Shown in pieces: positions 8,569-16,287 of a stretch of 31,589 nt of DNA. Under the pieces are notes generated by a model. The model saw nothing but the letters and a program-made list of their open reading frames with translations. It was not told where the DNA came from and made no database searches. A program made the position numbers and the translations under genes. Each line of letters opens with the position of its first letter. Positions within the stretch are counted from its first letter, which is position 1. This DNA is from DATMGU01 sp035555315 (lineage in GTDB: Bacteria; Pseudomonadota; Alphaproteobacteria; ATCC43930; CGMCC-115725): assembly GCA_035555315.1 (NCBI GenBank), contig DATMGU010000089.1, positions 1 through 31,589 of the forward strand, in the 5' to 3' direction.

Positions 8569-9886
8569 GGCGGGGCGTTCCCGTATCGGCCGCGGCGCCC
8601 GCGATGCCGGGCGGCAGCAGCGGGTCCAGCCGGGCGAGCACGCGGTCGATGACGCCGCGTTCGGCCGCCGCCACGGCCACGGCCACTTCACCCCGCCGGG
8701 TCGCCAGATCCGGATCATCGAGCAGGGCCTCGACCGCCGCCGCCAAGCTCCGTGCGTCGTCGACCTCGACCGCCGCGCCGGCCGCATCGAGGGCGGCGGT
8801 GGTGGCGGCGCAGCTGAGCATGTCCGGGCCGTGCAGGATGGCGCAGCCCAGCACGGCCGCTTCGAGCGGGTTATGGCCGCCGACCGTGCCGGGCGGATGC
8901 AGGGAGCCGCCGACCAGCACGATCGGCGCCAGGCGATAATAGAGGCCGAGTTCGCCCAGCGTATCGACCAGGAGGATGTCGGTGTGCCGCTCGATCGGCT
9001 CGCCGGTCGAGCGGCGTGCCACCGTGAGACCGGCGGCGGCGAGTTCGGCCGCGACGCTGGCGGCCCGTTTCGGATGGCGCGGCGCCAGCACGGTCAGCAG
9101 CCCCGGATGGCTGGCGGCGAGCAGGCGGTGCGCCTCGATGACGATCGCCTCCTCCCCGCTATGGGTCGACGCGGCGAGCCAGGCCGGCCGGTCGCCGAGG
9201 GCTACGCGCGCCTCGGCCAGGGCCGCGGCGTCGACCGGGAGGGGCGCCGCCGCCGCCTTGAGATCGCCGACCGTATCCGCCCCTCCAGCCCCGAGATCCC
9301 GTAGACGGCCGGCCTGCACCGCATCCTGCGCCAGGACCACGTCGAAACTGCCGAGCACCGGCCGGATCAGGCCGGGCCAGCGCCGCCAGTTCTCATAGGA
9401 GCGGCTCGACAGGCGCGCGTTGATCAAGGCCATGGGCGTGCCGCGCCGACGGGTCTCGATGATCAAGTTGGGCCACAGCTCGGATTCGACCCAGAGCGCC
9501 AGATCGGGCCGCCAATGGTCGAGGAAGCGCCGAACGGCGCTCGGCGCGTCCACGGGAAGGAACTGGTGCCACACGCGCGGCCGATCGGCGAGCCGCGTCG
9601 CGATCAGCCGGGCGGAGGTCAGCGTGCCGGTGGTCACCAGCACGCCGAGACCGGCGTCGCGCTCGATCAGCCGGTCGATCAGCGGCAGCAGCGACAGGGA
9701 TTCGCCGACGCTGGCGCCGTGCATCCAGACAAGCCGGCCGGTTGGCCGAGGCAAGGCCGCGACACCGAACCGCTCGCCCAGCCGCGCCGGGTCTTCCTTG
9801 CCCAGCTGGACGCGCCGGCGCAGGTAACGGCGGACCAGCGGGGTCGCCAGACCGGTCGCCAGGCGATAGAGGCCGACCAAACTCAC
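8555..9886 (-). CDS. waaA: 3-deoxy-D-manno-octulosonic acid (Kdo) transferase
   Basis: A 443-residue GT30 glycosyltransferase that adds Kdo from CMP-Kdo to lipid IVA at the cytoplasmic face of the inner membrane. It has an N-terminal membrane anchor, the conserved WMHGASVGES block (catalytic base E62), ALWVESELWPNL in the N-lobe, and GSLHPPGTVGGHNPLEAA in the donor-binding C-lobe. The start is GTG at 9884-9886 (SLVGLYRLATGLA). An ATG at 9898-9900 is out of frame and runs only five codons to a TGA that overlaps this GTG. Whether the enzyme adds one or two Kdo residues cannot be read here. Confidence 0.94.
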   Translation of the reverse strand: MSLVGLYRLATGLATPLVRRYLRRRVQLGKEDPARLGERFGVAALPRPTGRLVWMHGASVGESLSLLPLIDRLIERDAGLGVLVTTGTLTSARLIATRLADRPRVWHQFLPVDAPSAVRRFLDHWRPDLALWVESELWPNLIIETRRRGTPMALINARLSSRSYENWRRWPGLIRPVLGSFDVVLAQDAVQAGRLRDLGAGGADTVGDLKAAAAPLPVDAAALAEARVALGDRPAWLAASTHSGEEAIVIEAHRLLAASHPGLLTVLAPRHPKRAASVAAELAAAGLTVARRSTGEPIERHTDILLVDTLGELGLYYRLAPIVLVGGSLHPPGTVGGHNPLEAAVLGCAILHGPDMLSCAATTAALDAAGAAVEVDDARSLAAAVEALLDDPDLATRRGEVAVAVAAAERGVIDRVLARLDPLLPPGIAGAAADTGTPRHALA

Positions 9887-9895
9887 GATTTGGCT

Positions 9896-9921
9896 CTCAT
9901 GACGCAGTACTCATGACGCAG
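9896..9921. repeat. 14 bp tandem duplication over the acyltransferase stop codon
   Basis: ctcatgacgcagta (9896-9909) is followed directly by a second copy identical over 12 bases (9910-9921). The second copy contains the stop of the DUF374 acyltransferase gene (9911-9913, minus strand). The downstream copy creates a stray ATG in front of the waaA GTG start. Confidence 0.9.
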
Positions 9922-10639
9922 CCGGGCGGAGGATCGAGGGTTGCGCTGGCGCCGGCTCGACCGGTTGCCGGCCGCACCAGCGATCGGCCTCGGCGGTCAG
10001 CGCGTTCAGCCGCTGTTCCAACGTCGAGCGGGCGGCTTCCTGGGCGGTGGCATCCGCGTCGGCCGGCACGACCAGCGGCTCGCCCCACAGGAAGATGCCG
10101 CGGCTGAACGGCAGCGCCAGATGAAACCGGTCCCAACTGCGCAGGATCCGCCGCCGGCTGGTGGCGAAGCTGACCGGGACGATCGGCACCTTGGCGAGCC
10201 GCGCCACGCCGATGATCCCGGCACTCGCGCGCATCGCCGGCCCGCGCGGACCATCCGGCGTCACCCCTACGCAGTCCCCGGCCGCCAGCGCCCGAACCAT
10301 GAGACGAAGAGCGGCCAGCCCGCCCTTGGAGCGTGATCCGACGATGGTGCCGAGGCCGAAATGGCGGATCGCCTCGGCGATGATCCGGCCGTCGCTATGG
10401 CCCGAGATCAGCATGTTCATCGGCCGGTCCGTCACCCAGCATTTCGGTGCCATAAGCAGCCTGCCATGCCAGAACGCCAGGATGAACGGCCGACCATCCC
10501 GCCACAATGCCTCGGGGATCGACCGGTCGCGGGTCTCCCAGCGTGAGGTCGCCCAGACCAGCCGGATATACACCGCGACCAGCCAGCACAGCGCCGCGCG
10601 CGTCCTGGGGGCCCGGGCGATGCGCCGGACGAGGCTCAT
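9911..10639 (-). CDS. DUF374-family lysophospholipid acyltransferase-like protein
   Basis: A 242-residue protein of the DUF374 family, distant relatives of PlsC/LpxL-type acyltransferases. Visible motifs are WHGRLL (residues 57-62), SRSKGG (102-107) and TPDGPRGP (127-134), with a hydrophobic N-terminal segment. Family members sit next to waaA and lpxK in many alphaproteobacteria and are thought to modify lipid A or its precursors, but I know of no certain reaction. The usual HX4D acyltransferase box is not evident; WHGRLL occupies its place. The ATG at 10637-10639 shares one base with the stop of the exporter gene upstream (TAATG), and waaA follows 24 bases after its stop. Confidence 0.85.
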   Translation of the reverse strand: MSLVRRIARAPRTRAALCWLVAVYIRLVWATSRWETRDRSIPEALWRDGRPFILAFWHGRLLMAPKCWVTDRPMNMLISGHSDGRIIAEAIRHFGLGTIVGSRSKGGLAALRLMVRALAAGDCVGVTPDGPRGPAMRASAGIIGVARLAKVPIVPVSFATSRRRILRSWDRFHLALPFSRGIFLWGEPLVVPADADATAQEAARSTLEQRLNALTAEADRWCGRQPVEPAPAQPSILRPAAS

Positions 10640-12537
10640 TAGATTTGTCGGGCGATGCGCAGGGCCGGCACGCGATCCTCGGCACCTGGTTCCGTTGCTG
10701 CCTCCGAGGCCGCTTCTTCGTCCGGTGTTGCCTGCTGCGCGAACTGCATGGCCCAGAGCCGGGCATAGATGCCGTGTCGCTGGAGCAATTCCGCATGCCG
10801 GCCGGCCTCCACGATGCGGCCGTGATCGACCACGTAGATGAGGTCGGCATCGACCACGGTCGACAGGCGATGGGCGATGACCACCGTGGTCCGGCCGCGC
10901 ATCAGCGCCTTCAGCGCCGCCTGCACCTGGCGCTCGGACTGAGTGTCGAGCGCCGAGGTCGCCTCGTCGAGCAGCAGGATCGGCGCGTTCTTCAGCATGG
11001 CGCGGGCGATCGACAGGCGCTGCCGCTGGCCGCCCGACAGGCGGATGCCGTGTTCGCCGACCAGCGTGTCGTAGCCATCCGCCAGGCCGATAATGAAATC
11101 ATGTGCCGCCGCCCCTTTGGCGGCCGCGATGATGTCCTGCTCGTCGGCATCCGGCCGGCCATAGGCGATATTGGCGCGCACCGTGTCGTCGAACAGGCTG
11201 ACTTCCTGGCTGACCAGCGCGATGTTGGCGCGCAGCGACGCCAGCGTCACGTCGCGCAGATCGGTGCCGTCGATCGTGACGCTGCCCTCGGTCACGTCAT
11301 AGAAGCGCGGGATCAGGTTGAGGATGGTCGACTTGCCGGCGCCTGACGGGCCGACCAGCGCCACGGTGTGCCCGGCCGGCACCTCCAGATCGGCGCCGTC
11401 CAGCGCCGTCGTGCGCTCGTCATAGGCGAAGCGGACATGGTTGAAGCGGATGCCGCCGCCGGTCACCACCAAATTGCCGGCACCCGGCCGATCGCGGATC
11501 TCCGGTTCGAGGTCGAGCACCTCGAAGATCCGTTCGGCGGCGGCAAGCCCTTCCTGCAGGCCGGTATTGAAGCTCGCCAGACTCTTCATCGGCTGATAGG
11601 CGAGCAGCAAGGCGGTGATGAACGAGAAGAACGTCCCCGGCGTGCGCGCGCCATGGATCACCTCCCACCCGCCATACAGGATGACCACGGCGATGGCGAC
11701 GCCACCCAGCGTCTCCATCATCGGCGAGGCGGCGGCGCGGATGCGCGAGGCCCGTTCGACCAGCCGGAAGATCCGATCGGTAAGCTCGGTCGCCCGCGCC
11801 GTCTCATAGGCCTCCATGCCGTAGGCCTTGACGTGCCGCGCCCCTTGGAAGGTCTGGCTCAGCAGGGTGTTCAACTGGCCCATTTCCAGCTGGAAATCGA
11901 TCGACACCCGGCGCATCCGCTTGCCGATCAACTGGATCGGCCGGATTGCTATGGGAAACACGAAGAACGACACCAGCGCCAGCAACCAGTCCTGGTAGAA
12001 CATCATGACGACGAGGCAGATGACGGTGAGCGCGTCCTTGCCCATGCCGGTCAGCGCCTGGGCGGCGGCACCCCGCAGCACCTGCGCGTCGTTGGTGAAG
12101 CGGGAGATCAGCGCACCGGTCGGCGTCTTGTGGAAATACGCGAGGTCGGCGCGCATCAGCCGGCTGAACAGCTTGATCTGCACATCGGCGATGACCCGCT
12201 GGCCGACGGTGGTCATCAGGACGGATTGCCCGTAGGTCGCCAGACCTTTGACCACCGCCAGCAGCAGGACGCTGCCCGCGACGACGAACAGCAGATCCAC
12301 GTTGTGGCCGACGAAGATCTTGTCGAGCACCGGCTCCATCAGCCAGGCATTGGCGGCGGTGGTGCCCGCGACCAGGCCCATGCACAGGATCGAGAACACG
12401 ATGCGGACCAGATGCGGGCGCAGAAATTCCCGCCCGAGCCGCATCAGCAACCCACGGCTCGACAGGATGGCGGGCAGCGGGCGGTTCGGCGGGGTGGGCT
12501 CGGTCGGGGGAATAGGGGTCGCGACTGCGACGGTCAA
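10639..12537 (-). CDS. msbA: MsbA-type lipid A exporter, ABC transporter fused ATPase/permease
   Basis: A 632-residue half-transporter with six membrane segments (about residues 40-330) followed by an ATPase domain: Walker A GPSGAGKST (396-404), signature LSGGQ (500-504) and Walker B LLLDEA (521-526). The MsbA group flips lipid A core across the inner membrane as a homodimer, and the following acyltransferase, waaA and lpxK genes support that role. The start is probably the TTG at 12535-12537: GGAAAGG lies 8 bases upstream, whereas the first internal ATG (12444) has no clear ribosome binding site. The N-terminal 30 residues are Pro/Thr-rich and the C-terminal 35 Ala/Glu-rich; both are probably disordered. 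Another lipid or polysaccharide substrate is possible. Confidence 0.88.
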   Translation of the reverse strand: MTVAVATPIPPTEPTPPNRPLPAILSSRGLLMRLGREFLRPHLVRIVFSILCMGLVAGTTAANAWLMEPVLDKIFVGHNVDLLFVVAGSVLLLAVVKGLATYGQSVLMTTVGQRVIADVQIKLFSRLMRADLAYFHKTPTGALISRFTNDAQVLRGAAAQALTGMGKDALTVICLVVMMFYQDWLLALVSFFVFPIAIRPIQLIGKRMRRVSIDFQLEMGQLNTLLSQTFQGARHVKAYGMEAYETARATELTDRIFRLVERASRIRAAASPMMETLGGVAIAVVILYGGWEVIHGARTPGTFFSFITALLLAYQPMKSLASFNTGLQEGLAAAERIFEVLDLEPEIRDRPGAGNLVVTGGGIRFNHVRFAYDERTTALDGADLEVPAGHTVALVGPSGAGKSTILNLIPRFYDVTEGSVTIDGTDLRDVTLASLRANIALVSQEVSLFDDTVRANIAYGRPDADEQDIIAAAKGAAAHDFIIGLADGYDTLVGEHGIRLSGGQRQRLSIARAMLKNAPILLLDEATSALDTQSERQVQAALKALMRGRTTVVIAHRLSTVVDADLIYVVDHGRIVEAGRHAELLQRHGIYARLWAMQFAQQATPDEEAASEAATEPGAEDRVPALRIARQI

Positions 12538-12730
12538 AGGGCACGCCTTTCCAGCAAGCGATGATGCTGCAGTCTAACACGACACCGCGCACCACTGGTG
12601 CAAGCCATCGGCGGGGTGTCCGCGCCGACGGAATATCGGCCGCGCGCTTGTACCGCCGCCGGGGCGTCGAAAGCAATCAGGCTTAGGGGTTTGAGCGGGA
12701 ACGGGGGATCTGGCGTGGCCTTGGGACGGG
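12538..12730 (-). promoter_or_regulatory. Leader region of the msbA-acyltransferase-waaA-lpxK operon
   Basis: A 193-base gap separates the glycosyltransferase stop from the msbA TTG, long enough for an independent promoter. I see the ribosome binding site GGAAAGG 8 bases upstream of the TTG and a perfect 11-base inverted repeat caccactggtg at 12590-12600. An extended -10-like TGTTAGACT lies just downstream of that repeat on the minus strand, but no well-spaced -35 accompanies it, so the promoter itself is only suggested. Confidence 0.35.
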
Positions 12731-13729
12731 TCAGCGGACCGGATGCAGATTGTCCAGGAACTGCAGGGCGGAACTGGTCCAACTGAAGTCGAGCGCCCGG
12801 CGCCGGCAGGCGGCGGGATCGATTTTCAGGGCCGCCAGGGCGGCTTTTCCCAGATCTTCGTCCAGGGCGCCGACATCATAGCCGTCGACCAGGTCGAGCG
12901 GCCCTGCAACCGGGTAGGCGGCGATCGGTAGGCCAGAGGCCATCGCTTCGAGCAGGACAAGGCCAAAGGTATCGGTCCGGCTGGGGAACACGAAGACGTC
13001 GCTCATGGCGTAGAAATGCGCGAGGTCGGCCCCTTCATGACGGCCGACGAAATGGACCTTGGGATAGCGGCGTTCGAGCTCGGCGCGCTGCGGGCCGTCG
13101 CCGACGATGAGCTTGCTGCCGGGCAGGTCGAGATCGAGGAAGGCGGGCAGGTTCTTTTCGATGGCGACCCGTCCGACCGACAGGAAGATCGGCCGAGGCA
13201 GGTCGGTCGCGGGCTTGGCCATCGGCTGGAAGGCGGTCATGTCGACCCCGCGCGACCAGCGCGACAATTGGGTGAAGCCATGGGCCGCGAGTTCCCGCCG
13301 CACGGATTCCGTGGCGACCATGACCGTCGCCGCCGGCGCGTGGAACCGACGCAGCACTTCATAGGTCCAGCTCGGCGGGATGCCGAAACGGGCTTCGATA
13401 TAGTCGGGAAACTTGGTGTGGAACGAGGTGGTGAAGACCAGTTTGTGGCGCCGGCAATAGCGCCGCGCCGCGAGGCCCAGGGGGCCTTCCGTGGCGATGT
13501 GGATGGCGTCCGCATCGGCGTTGCCCAGCAACCGCTCGATCGGCCAGCTGGCGCCCAGCGCCAGGCGGATCTCGCTATAGGTCGGGCAGGGAATGGTCAG
13601 GAACAGCTCGGGCGTGATCAGCACGATCTCGTGGCCGAGCGCTTCCAGCTCCCGCTTCAGCGAACTCAAGGTGCGGACGACGCCATTGACCTGCGGCAGC
13701 CAGGCATCGGTGACCAGGGCTATTCTCAT
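12731..13729 (-). CDS. GT4-family glycosyltransferase (possible Agt-like glycolipid synthase)
   Basis: A 332-residue GT-B fold glycosyltransferase. The N-terminus MRIALVTDAWLPQVNGVVRT is the GT4 acceptor-side glycine-rich loop. The donor-side EX7E region is SRTDTFGLVLLEAMASG (residues 250-266), and VGRVAIEKN and GDGPQ are also present. Close family names in databases include GDP-mannose-dependent alpha-mannosyltransferase, but sugar and acceptor are not readable from sequence. It follows the COG2908 metallophosphoesterase gene by 25 bases on the same strand, so they are almost certainly co-transcribed. In marine alphaproteobacteria an adjacent phospholipase PlcP and glycosyltransferase Agt convert phospholipid to glycolipid under phosphate limitation, and that is a good working model here. 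Alternative: an LPS or exopolysaccharide glycosyltransferase. Confidence 0.82.
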   Translation of the reverse strand: MRIALVTDAWLPQVNGVVRTLSSLKRELEALGHEIVLITPELFLTIPCPTYSEIRLALGASWPIERLLGNADADAIHIATEGPLGLAARRYCRRHKLVFTTSFHTKFPDYIEARFGIPPSWTYEVLRRFHAPAATVMVATESVRRELAAHGFTQLSRWSRGVDMTAFQPMAKPATDLPRPIFLSVGRVAIEKNLPAFLDLDLPGSKLIVGDGPQRAELERRYPKVHFVGRHEGADLAHFYAMSDVFVFPSRTDTFGLVLLEAMASGLPIAAYPVAGPLDLVDGYDVGALDEDLGKAALAALKIDPAACRRRALDFSWTSSALQFLDNLHPVR

Positions 13730-13754
13730 GGGCTGAGCGCCGGCGCGGCGATGG

Positions 13755-14546
13755 TCAGGCCTCGACCAATTGCCGGGTCAGCGGATCGAAGTGCCGCACT
13801 TCCATCCATTTGACGATCTCCAGACGACCGTCGAAATGCTCGACCAAGGCCGAACAGCTTTCCACCCAATCGCCGTCATTGCAATACAACACGCCGTCGA
13901 TCGTCCGCATCTCGGCCTTGTGAATATGGCCGCAGACGATGCCGTCGACACCCCGCCGGCGGGCTTCCTCGGCGACCGCGACCTCGTAATTGCCAACATA
14001 TTCGACGGCGTTCTTGACCTTGCCCTTGAGGTATTGCGACAGCGACCAATAGGGATAGCCCATCCGCCGCCGCACCCGGTTGAACACCAGGTTCAACGCG
14101 ATGGTCAGCGAATAGGCGCCGTCGCCCAGATAGGCCAGCCATTTGGCGTATTTCACGACGCCGTCGAAGCTGTCGCCATGCATCACCAGCAGGCGCCGGC
14201 CATCGGCGGTGATGTGGATCGCCTCGTCCATGAGATCGATGCCGCCGAATTGCAGCGCGGTGAAGTCGCGCAGGCATTCGTCGTGGTTGCCCGGGATATA
14301 GATGACCTTGGTGCCCTTGCGCGACTTGCGCAGCAGCTTTTGGACGACGTCATTATGGCTTTGCGCCCAAAACCAGGATTTCTTCAGACGCCAGCCATCG
14401 AAGATGTCGCCGACCAAGTACAAATATTCGGATTCGTTGTACTTGAGGAAATCCAACAGGAATTCCGCCTGGCAGCCGCGCGTGCCGAGATGGACATCGG
14501 AGATCCAAATCGCCCGGTAATGTTGGTCTGTCGACATATGGGTCAT
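13755..14546 (-). CDS. COG2908 metallophosphoesterase (annotated LpxH-like; possible PlcP phospholipase C)
   Basis: A 263-residue calcineurin-like phosphoesterase with a full metal-binding set: SDVH (D17, H19), VGDIFD (D47), GNHDE (86-90), MHGD (122-125) and GHIH (206-209). Automatic pipelines call this family UDP-2,3-diacylglucosamine diphosphatase (LpxH), but alphaproteobacteria generally use LpxI for that step. The Sinorhizobium enzyme PlcP, a phospholipase C that releases diacylglycerol from phospholipids under phosphate starvation, belongs to the same family. The block DVHLGTRGCQAEFLLDFL and the YWSLSQYLKGKVKNAVEYVG region look like that group as I remember it. Its own promoter lies in the AT-rich region upstream, and a GT4 glycosyltransferase follows in the same operon. 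PlcP is inference. M4 is an alternative start. Confidence 0.85.
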   Translation of the reverse strand: MTHMSTDQHYRAIWISDVHLGTRGCQAEFLLDFLKYNESEYLYLVGDIFDGWRLKKSWFWAQSHNDVVQKLLRKSRKGTKVIYIPGNHDECLRDFTALQFGGIDLMDEAIHITADGRRLLVMHGDSFDGVVKYAKWLAYLGDGAYSLTIALNLVFNRVRRRMGYPYWSLSQYLKGKVKNAVEYVGNYEVAVAEEARRRGVDGIVCGHIHKAEMRTIDGVLYCNDGDWVESCSALVEHFDGRLEIVKWMEVRHFDPLTRQLVEA

Positions 14547-14588
14547 CGCTAGCCCCGATCACCGGTGGGGAGTGTACAAATTTCCCGC

Positions 14589-14616
14589 AGGATAGTGATT
14601 CAAGATATTGTGTCAA
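14589..14616 (-). promoter_or_regulatory. Sigma70-type promoter of the phosphoesterase-glycosyltransferase operon
   Basis: On the minus strand a perfect -35 TTGACA (14616-14611) is followed after 16 bases by TATCCT (14594-14589), which matches four of six bases of the -10 consensus. It lies about 45 bases upstream of the phosphoesterase ATG at 14546, a normal leader length, inside an AT-rich island in otherwise GC-rich DNA. Assigned by eye only. Confidence 0.6.
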
Positions 14617-14659
14617 GAAAATCGTTATTAGAATTTCTTGTAATTATTTAGTTTTGAAG

Positions 14660-14677
14660 TTGTCATTAAACTGTAAG
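14660..14677 (+). promoter_or_regulatory. Candidate PHO box (PhoB-type direct repeat)
   Basis: TTGTCAT-TAAA-CTGTAAG has the PhoB-box architecture of two 7-base repeats separated by an AT-rich 4-base spacer. It matches the CTGTCAT/CTGTCAT consensus at 11 of 14 repeat positions. It is about 45 bases upstream of the -35 element of the phosphoesterase operon, but in the opposite orientation, which is not the classic arrangement. Phosphate control would fit the PlcP/Agt interpretation. The match is imperfect and the region is AT-rich, so chance is possible. Confidence 0.35.
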
Positions 14678-14843
14678 AAAGTATTCGTATGGACCGCCAT
14701 TTTTCCACTATTTTGGCCAAGCGAGCCTGTTTTATAGGCAGGGCGCGGCCCTGGGCGACGACAGCCGGCGCACCGCGCCCGCGCCGGCGGCACAACCGGT
14801 CGATGTCGAGTCGAGACTCGAAGCCAGATCGGGGGACGGTTCA

Positions 14844-14863
14844 GGGGGGCGTCGACGCCCCCC
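14844..14863 (-). terminator. Perfect 20 bp palindrome just after the pmbA stop
   Basis: The 20 bases from 14844 to 14863 (six G, cgtcgacg, six C) equal their own reverse complement and begin 5 bases after the pmbA stop codon. As RNA this gives a very GC-rich hairpin suited to stopping pmbA transcription, but no U-tract follows, so it may instead protect the 3' end or mark a protein-binding site. Confidence 0.5.
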
Positions 14864-14868
14864 GCTGG

Positions 14869-16212
14869 TCAGCTGCCGGCGATGGTCATGCCGTCGACGC
14901 GCAGCGTCGGCGCGTCGACGCCGGACTTGAACACCAGATCATTGGCGGCGGACAGCTCGGCGAACATCTGGTTCAGGTTGCCGGCGATGGTGATTTCGCT
15001 CACCGGATAGGTGATCACACCGTTCTCGATCCAAAAGCCACTGGCGCCGCGGCTGTAATCGCCGGTGACGCCGTTGATGCCTTGGCCCATCAGCTCGGTG
15101 ACGTAGAGCCCCTCCTTGATGTCGGCGATCAGCTCGGCCGGGGTCACCGCTCCGGCCTCCAGATAGACATTGGTCGGCGAGGGCGAGGGCGGGCTGGACG
15201 TGCCGCGCGAGGCATGGCCGGTCGAGCGCAACCCGAGCTGCCGCGCCGAGGCGAGGTCCAATAGCCAGGTCGTCAGCACGCCATCCTCGATCAGCGCCTG
15301 GCGCCGGTTGGCGATGCCCTCGCCATCGAACGGCTTGGAGCGCAACCCGCGCCGGCGATGCGGATCGTCGATGATGCGGATCGCCGCCGGGAAGATGCGC
15401 TGGCCCAGTTTTTCCTTGAGGAAGCTGGTCTTGCGGGTGATCGACGGACCGCTGATGGCACCCAGCAGATGGCGCACCAGACCGGATGAGACGCGCGGAT
15501 CATAGACCACCGGCACGCGGCAGGTCGCGACCTTGCGGGAATTCAGCCGGCGCACCGCTTTTTCGCCCGCCTGCCGGCCGAGCAGTTCCGACGGTTCCAA
15601 ATCCTCGGCATAGACCGCCGACGAGAAATCATAGTCGCGTTCCATGCCGGTGCCGGTGCCGGCCAGCACCGAGACGCTGACGCTATGGCCCGATCCGCCG
15701 TAATTTCCGGCGAAACCGTTCGAGGCGACGATGGCGACACGGCTCGATCCCCAGCCGGCCTCCGCCCCTTCGGAATTGGTCACGCCGGGCACCGCGCGGG
15801 CCGCTTCCTCGGCGATGCGCGCCCGTTCGATCAACACCTCGGCGGTCGGCTCGACCGGATCCTCGCTGTCCAGCGTCGGAAATTCGCGGGCGATGTCCGC
15901 CGGGTCGGCGAGGCCGCAATACGGGTCCTCCGGGACGGCCCGGGCCATGTCGAGCGCGCGCTCGACCAAGCCGGTGAGCGCCGCGGGCGAGCGGTCGTTG
16001 GAAGAGACGATCGCTTGCTTGCGGCCGATCAGCACGCGCAGGCCCAGATCATACCCCTCCGACCGTTCCAGCTTTTCGATCTGGCCCAGACGCTGGGCGT
16101 GGGAGATCGAGATGCCTTCGACCAGCACCCCATCCGCCGCGTCCGCTCCGGCCTTGCGGGCACGGGCGATCAGGTCTGACAACAGGTCGAGGGCGGTATC
16201 GGAGGGAGTCAT
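14869..16212 (-). CDS. pmbA: Metalloprotease-family protein PmbA (TldE)
   Basis: A 447-residue member of the TldD/PmbA family. PmbA is the non-catalytic partner of TldD; together they form a heterodimeric zinc peptidase known from microcin B17 maturation and CcdA degradation. It lacks the HExxxH motif, as expected for PmbA, and shows the family landmarks SEGYDLGLRV, VPVVYDPRVSSGL, FDGEG and a C-terminal GASGFWIENGVITYPVSEITIAGNL block. The TldD partner is encoded about 12 kb away in this window. In several alphaproteobacteria a pmbA/tldD gene is linked to the DUF4170, waaA and lpxK genes, as loosely seen here. A 75-base gap separates it from ubiD upstream. Confidence 0.92.
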   Translation of the reverse strand: MTPSDTALDLLSDLIARARKAGADAADGVLVEGISISHAQRLGQIEKLERSEGYDLGLRVLIGRKQAIVSSNDRSPAALTGLVERALDMARAVPEDPYCGLADPADIAREFPTLDSEDPVEPTAEVLIERARIAEEAARAVPGVTNSEGAEAGWGSSRVAIVASNGFAGNYGGSGHSVSVSVLAGTGTGMERDYDFSSAVYAEDLEPSELLGRQAGEKAVRRLNSRKVATCRVPVVYDPRVSSGLVRHLLGAISGPSITRKTSFLKEKLGQRIFPAAIRIIDDPHRRRGLRSKPFDGEGIANRRQALIEDGVLTTWLLDLASARQLGLRSTGHASRGTSSPPSPSPTNVYLEAGAVTPAELIADIKEGLYVTELMGQGINGVTGDYSRGASGFWIENGVITYPVSEITIAGNLNQMFAELSAANDLVFKSGVDAPTLRVDGMTIAGS

Positions 16213-16287
16213 CGCGGGTCCTTAACTGGGATGTCGGGTAAACAGCCTTTTAGGCATATAGGAGCGTTCGAGCCTACACCACAGAGG

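Larger units (their letters stand above)
14547..14868. other. 322-base intergenic region with AT-rich island and hairpins
   Basis: The half next to the phosphoesterase (about 14560-14700) is strongly AT-rich and holds the promoter and the PHO-box-like repeat. It also contains an inverted repeat caagaaa/tttcttg (14614-14620 and 14634-14640). The half next to pmbA is GC-rich and carries three inverted repeats: gccggcgc/gcgccggc (14764-14771 and 14781-14788, 9-base loop), cgagtc/gactcg around 14808-14821, and a 20-base perfect palindrome at 14844-14863. I see no gene in it. Confidence 0.7.

Noticed and set aside
13755..14546. Naming the phosphoesterase gene lpxH
   Set aside because: The family signature supports a metallophosphoesterase, but alphaproteobacteria usually use LpxI, and the operon partner suggests lipid remodelling. 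No symbol was given.
14764..14863. GC-rich inverted repeats considered as an attachment site or replication element
   Set aside because: No integrase, replication gene or flanking direct repeat accompanies them; their position after pmbA fits transcript-end structures better.
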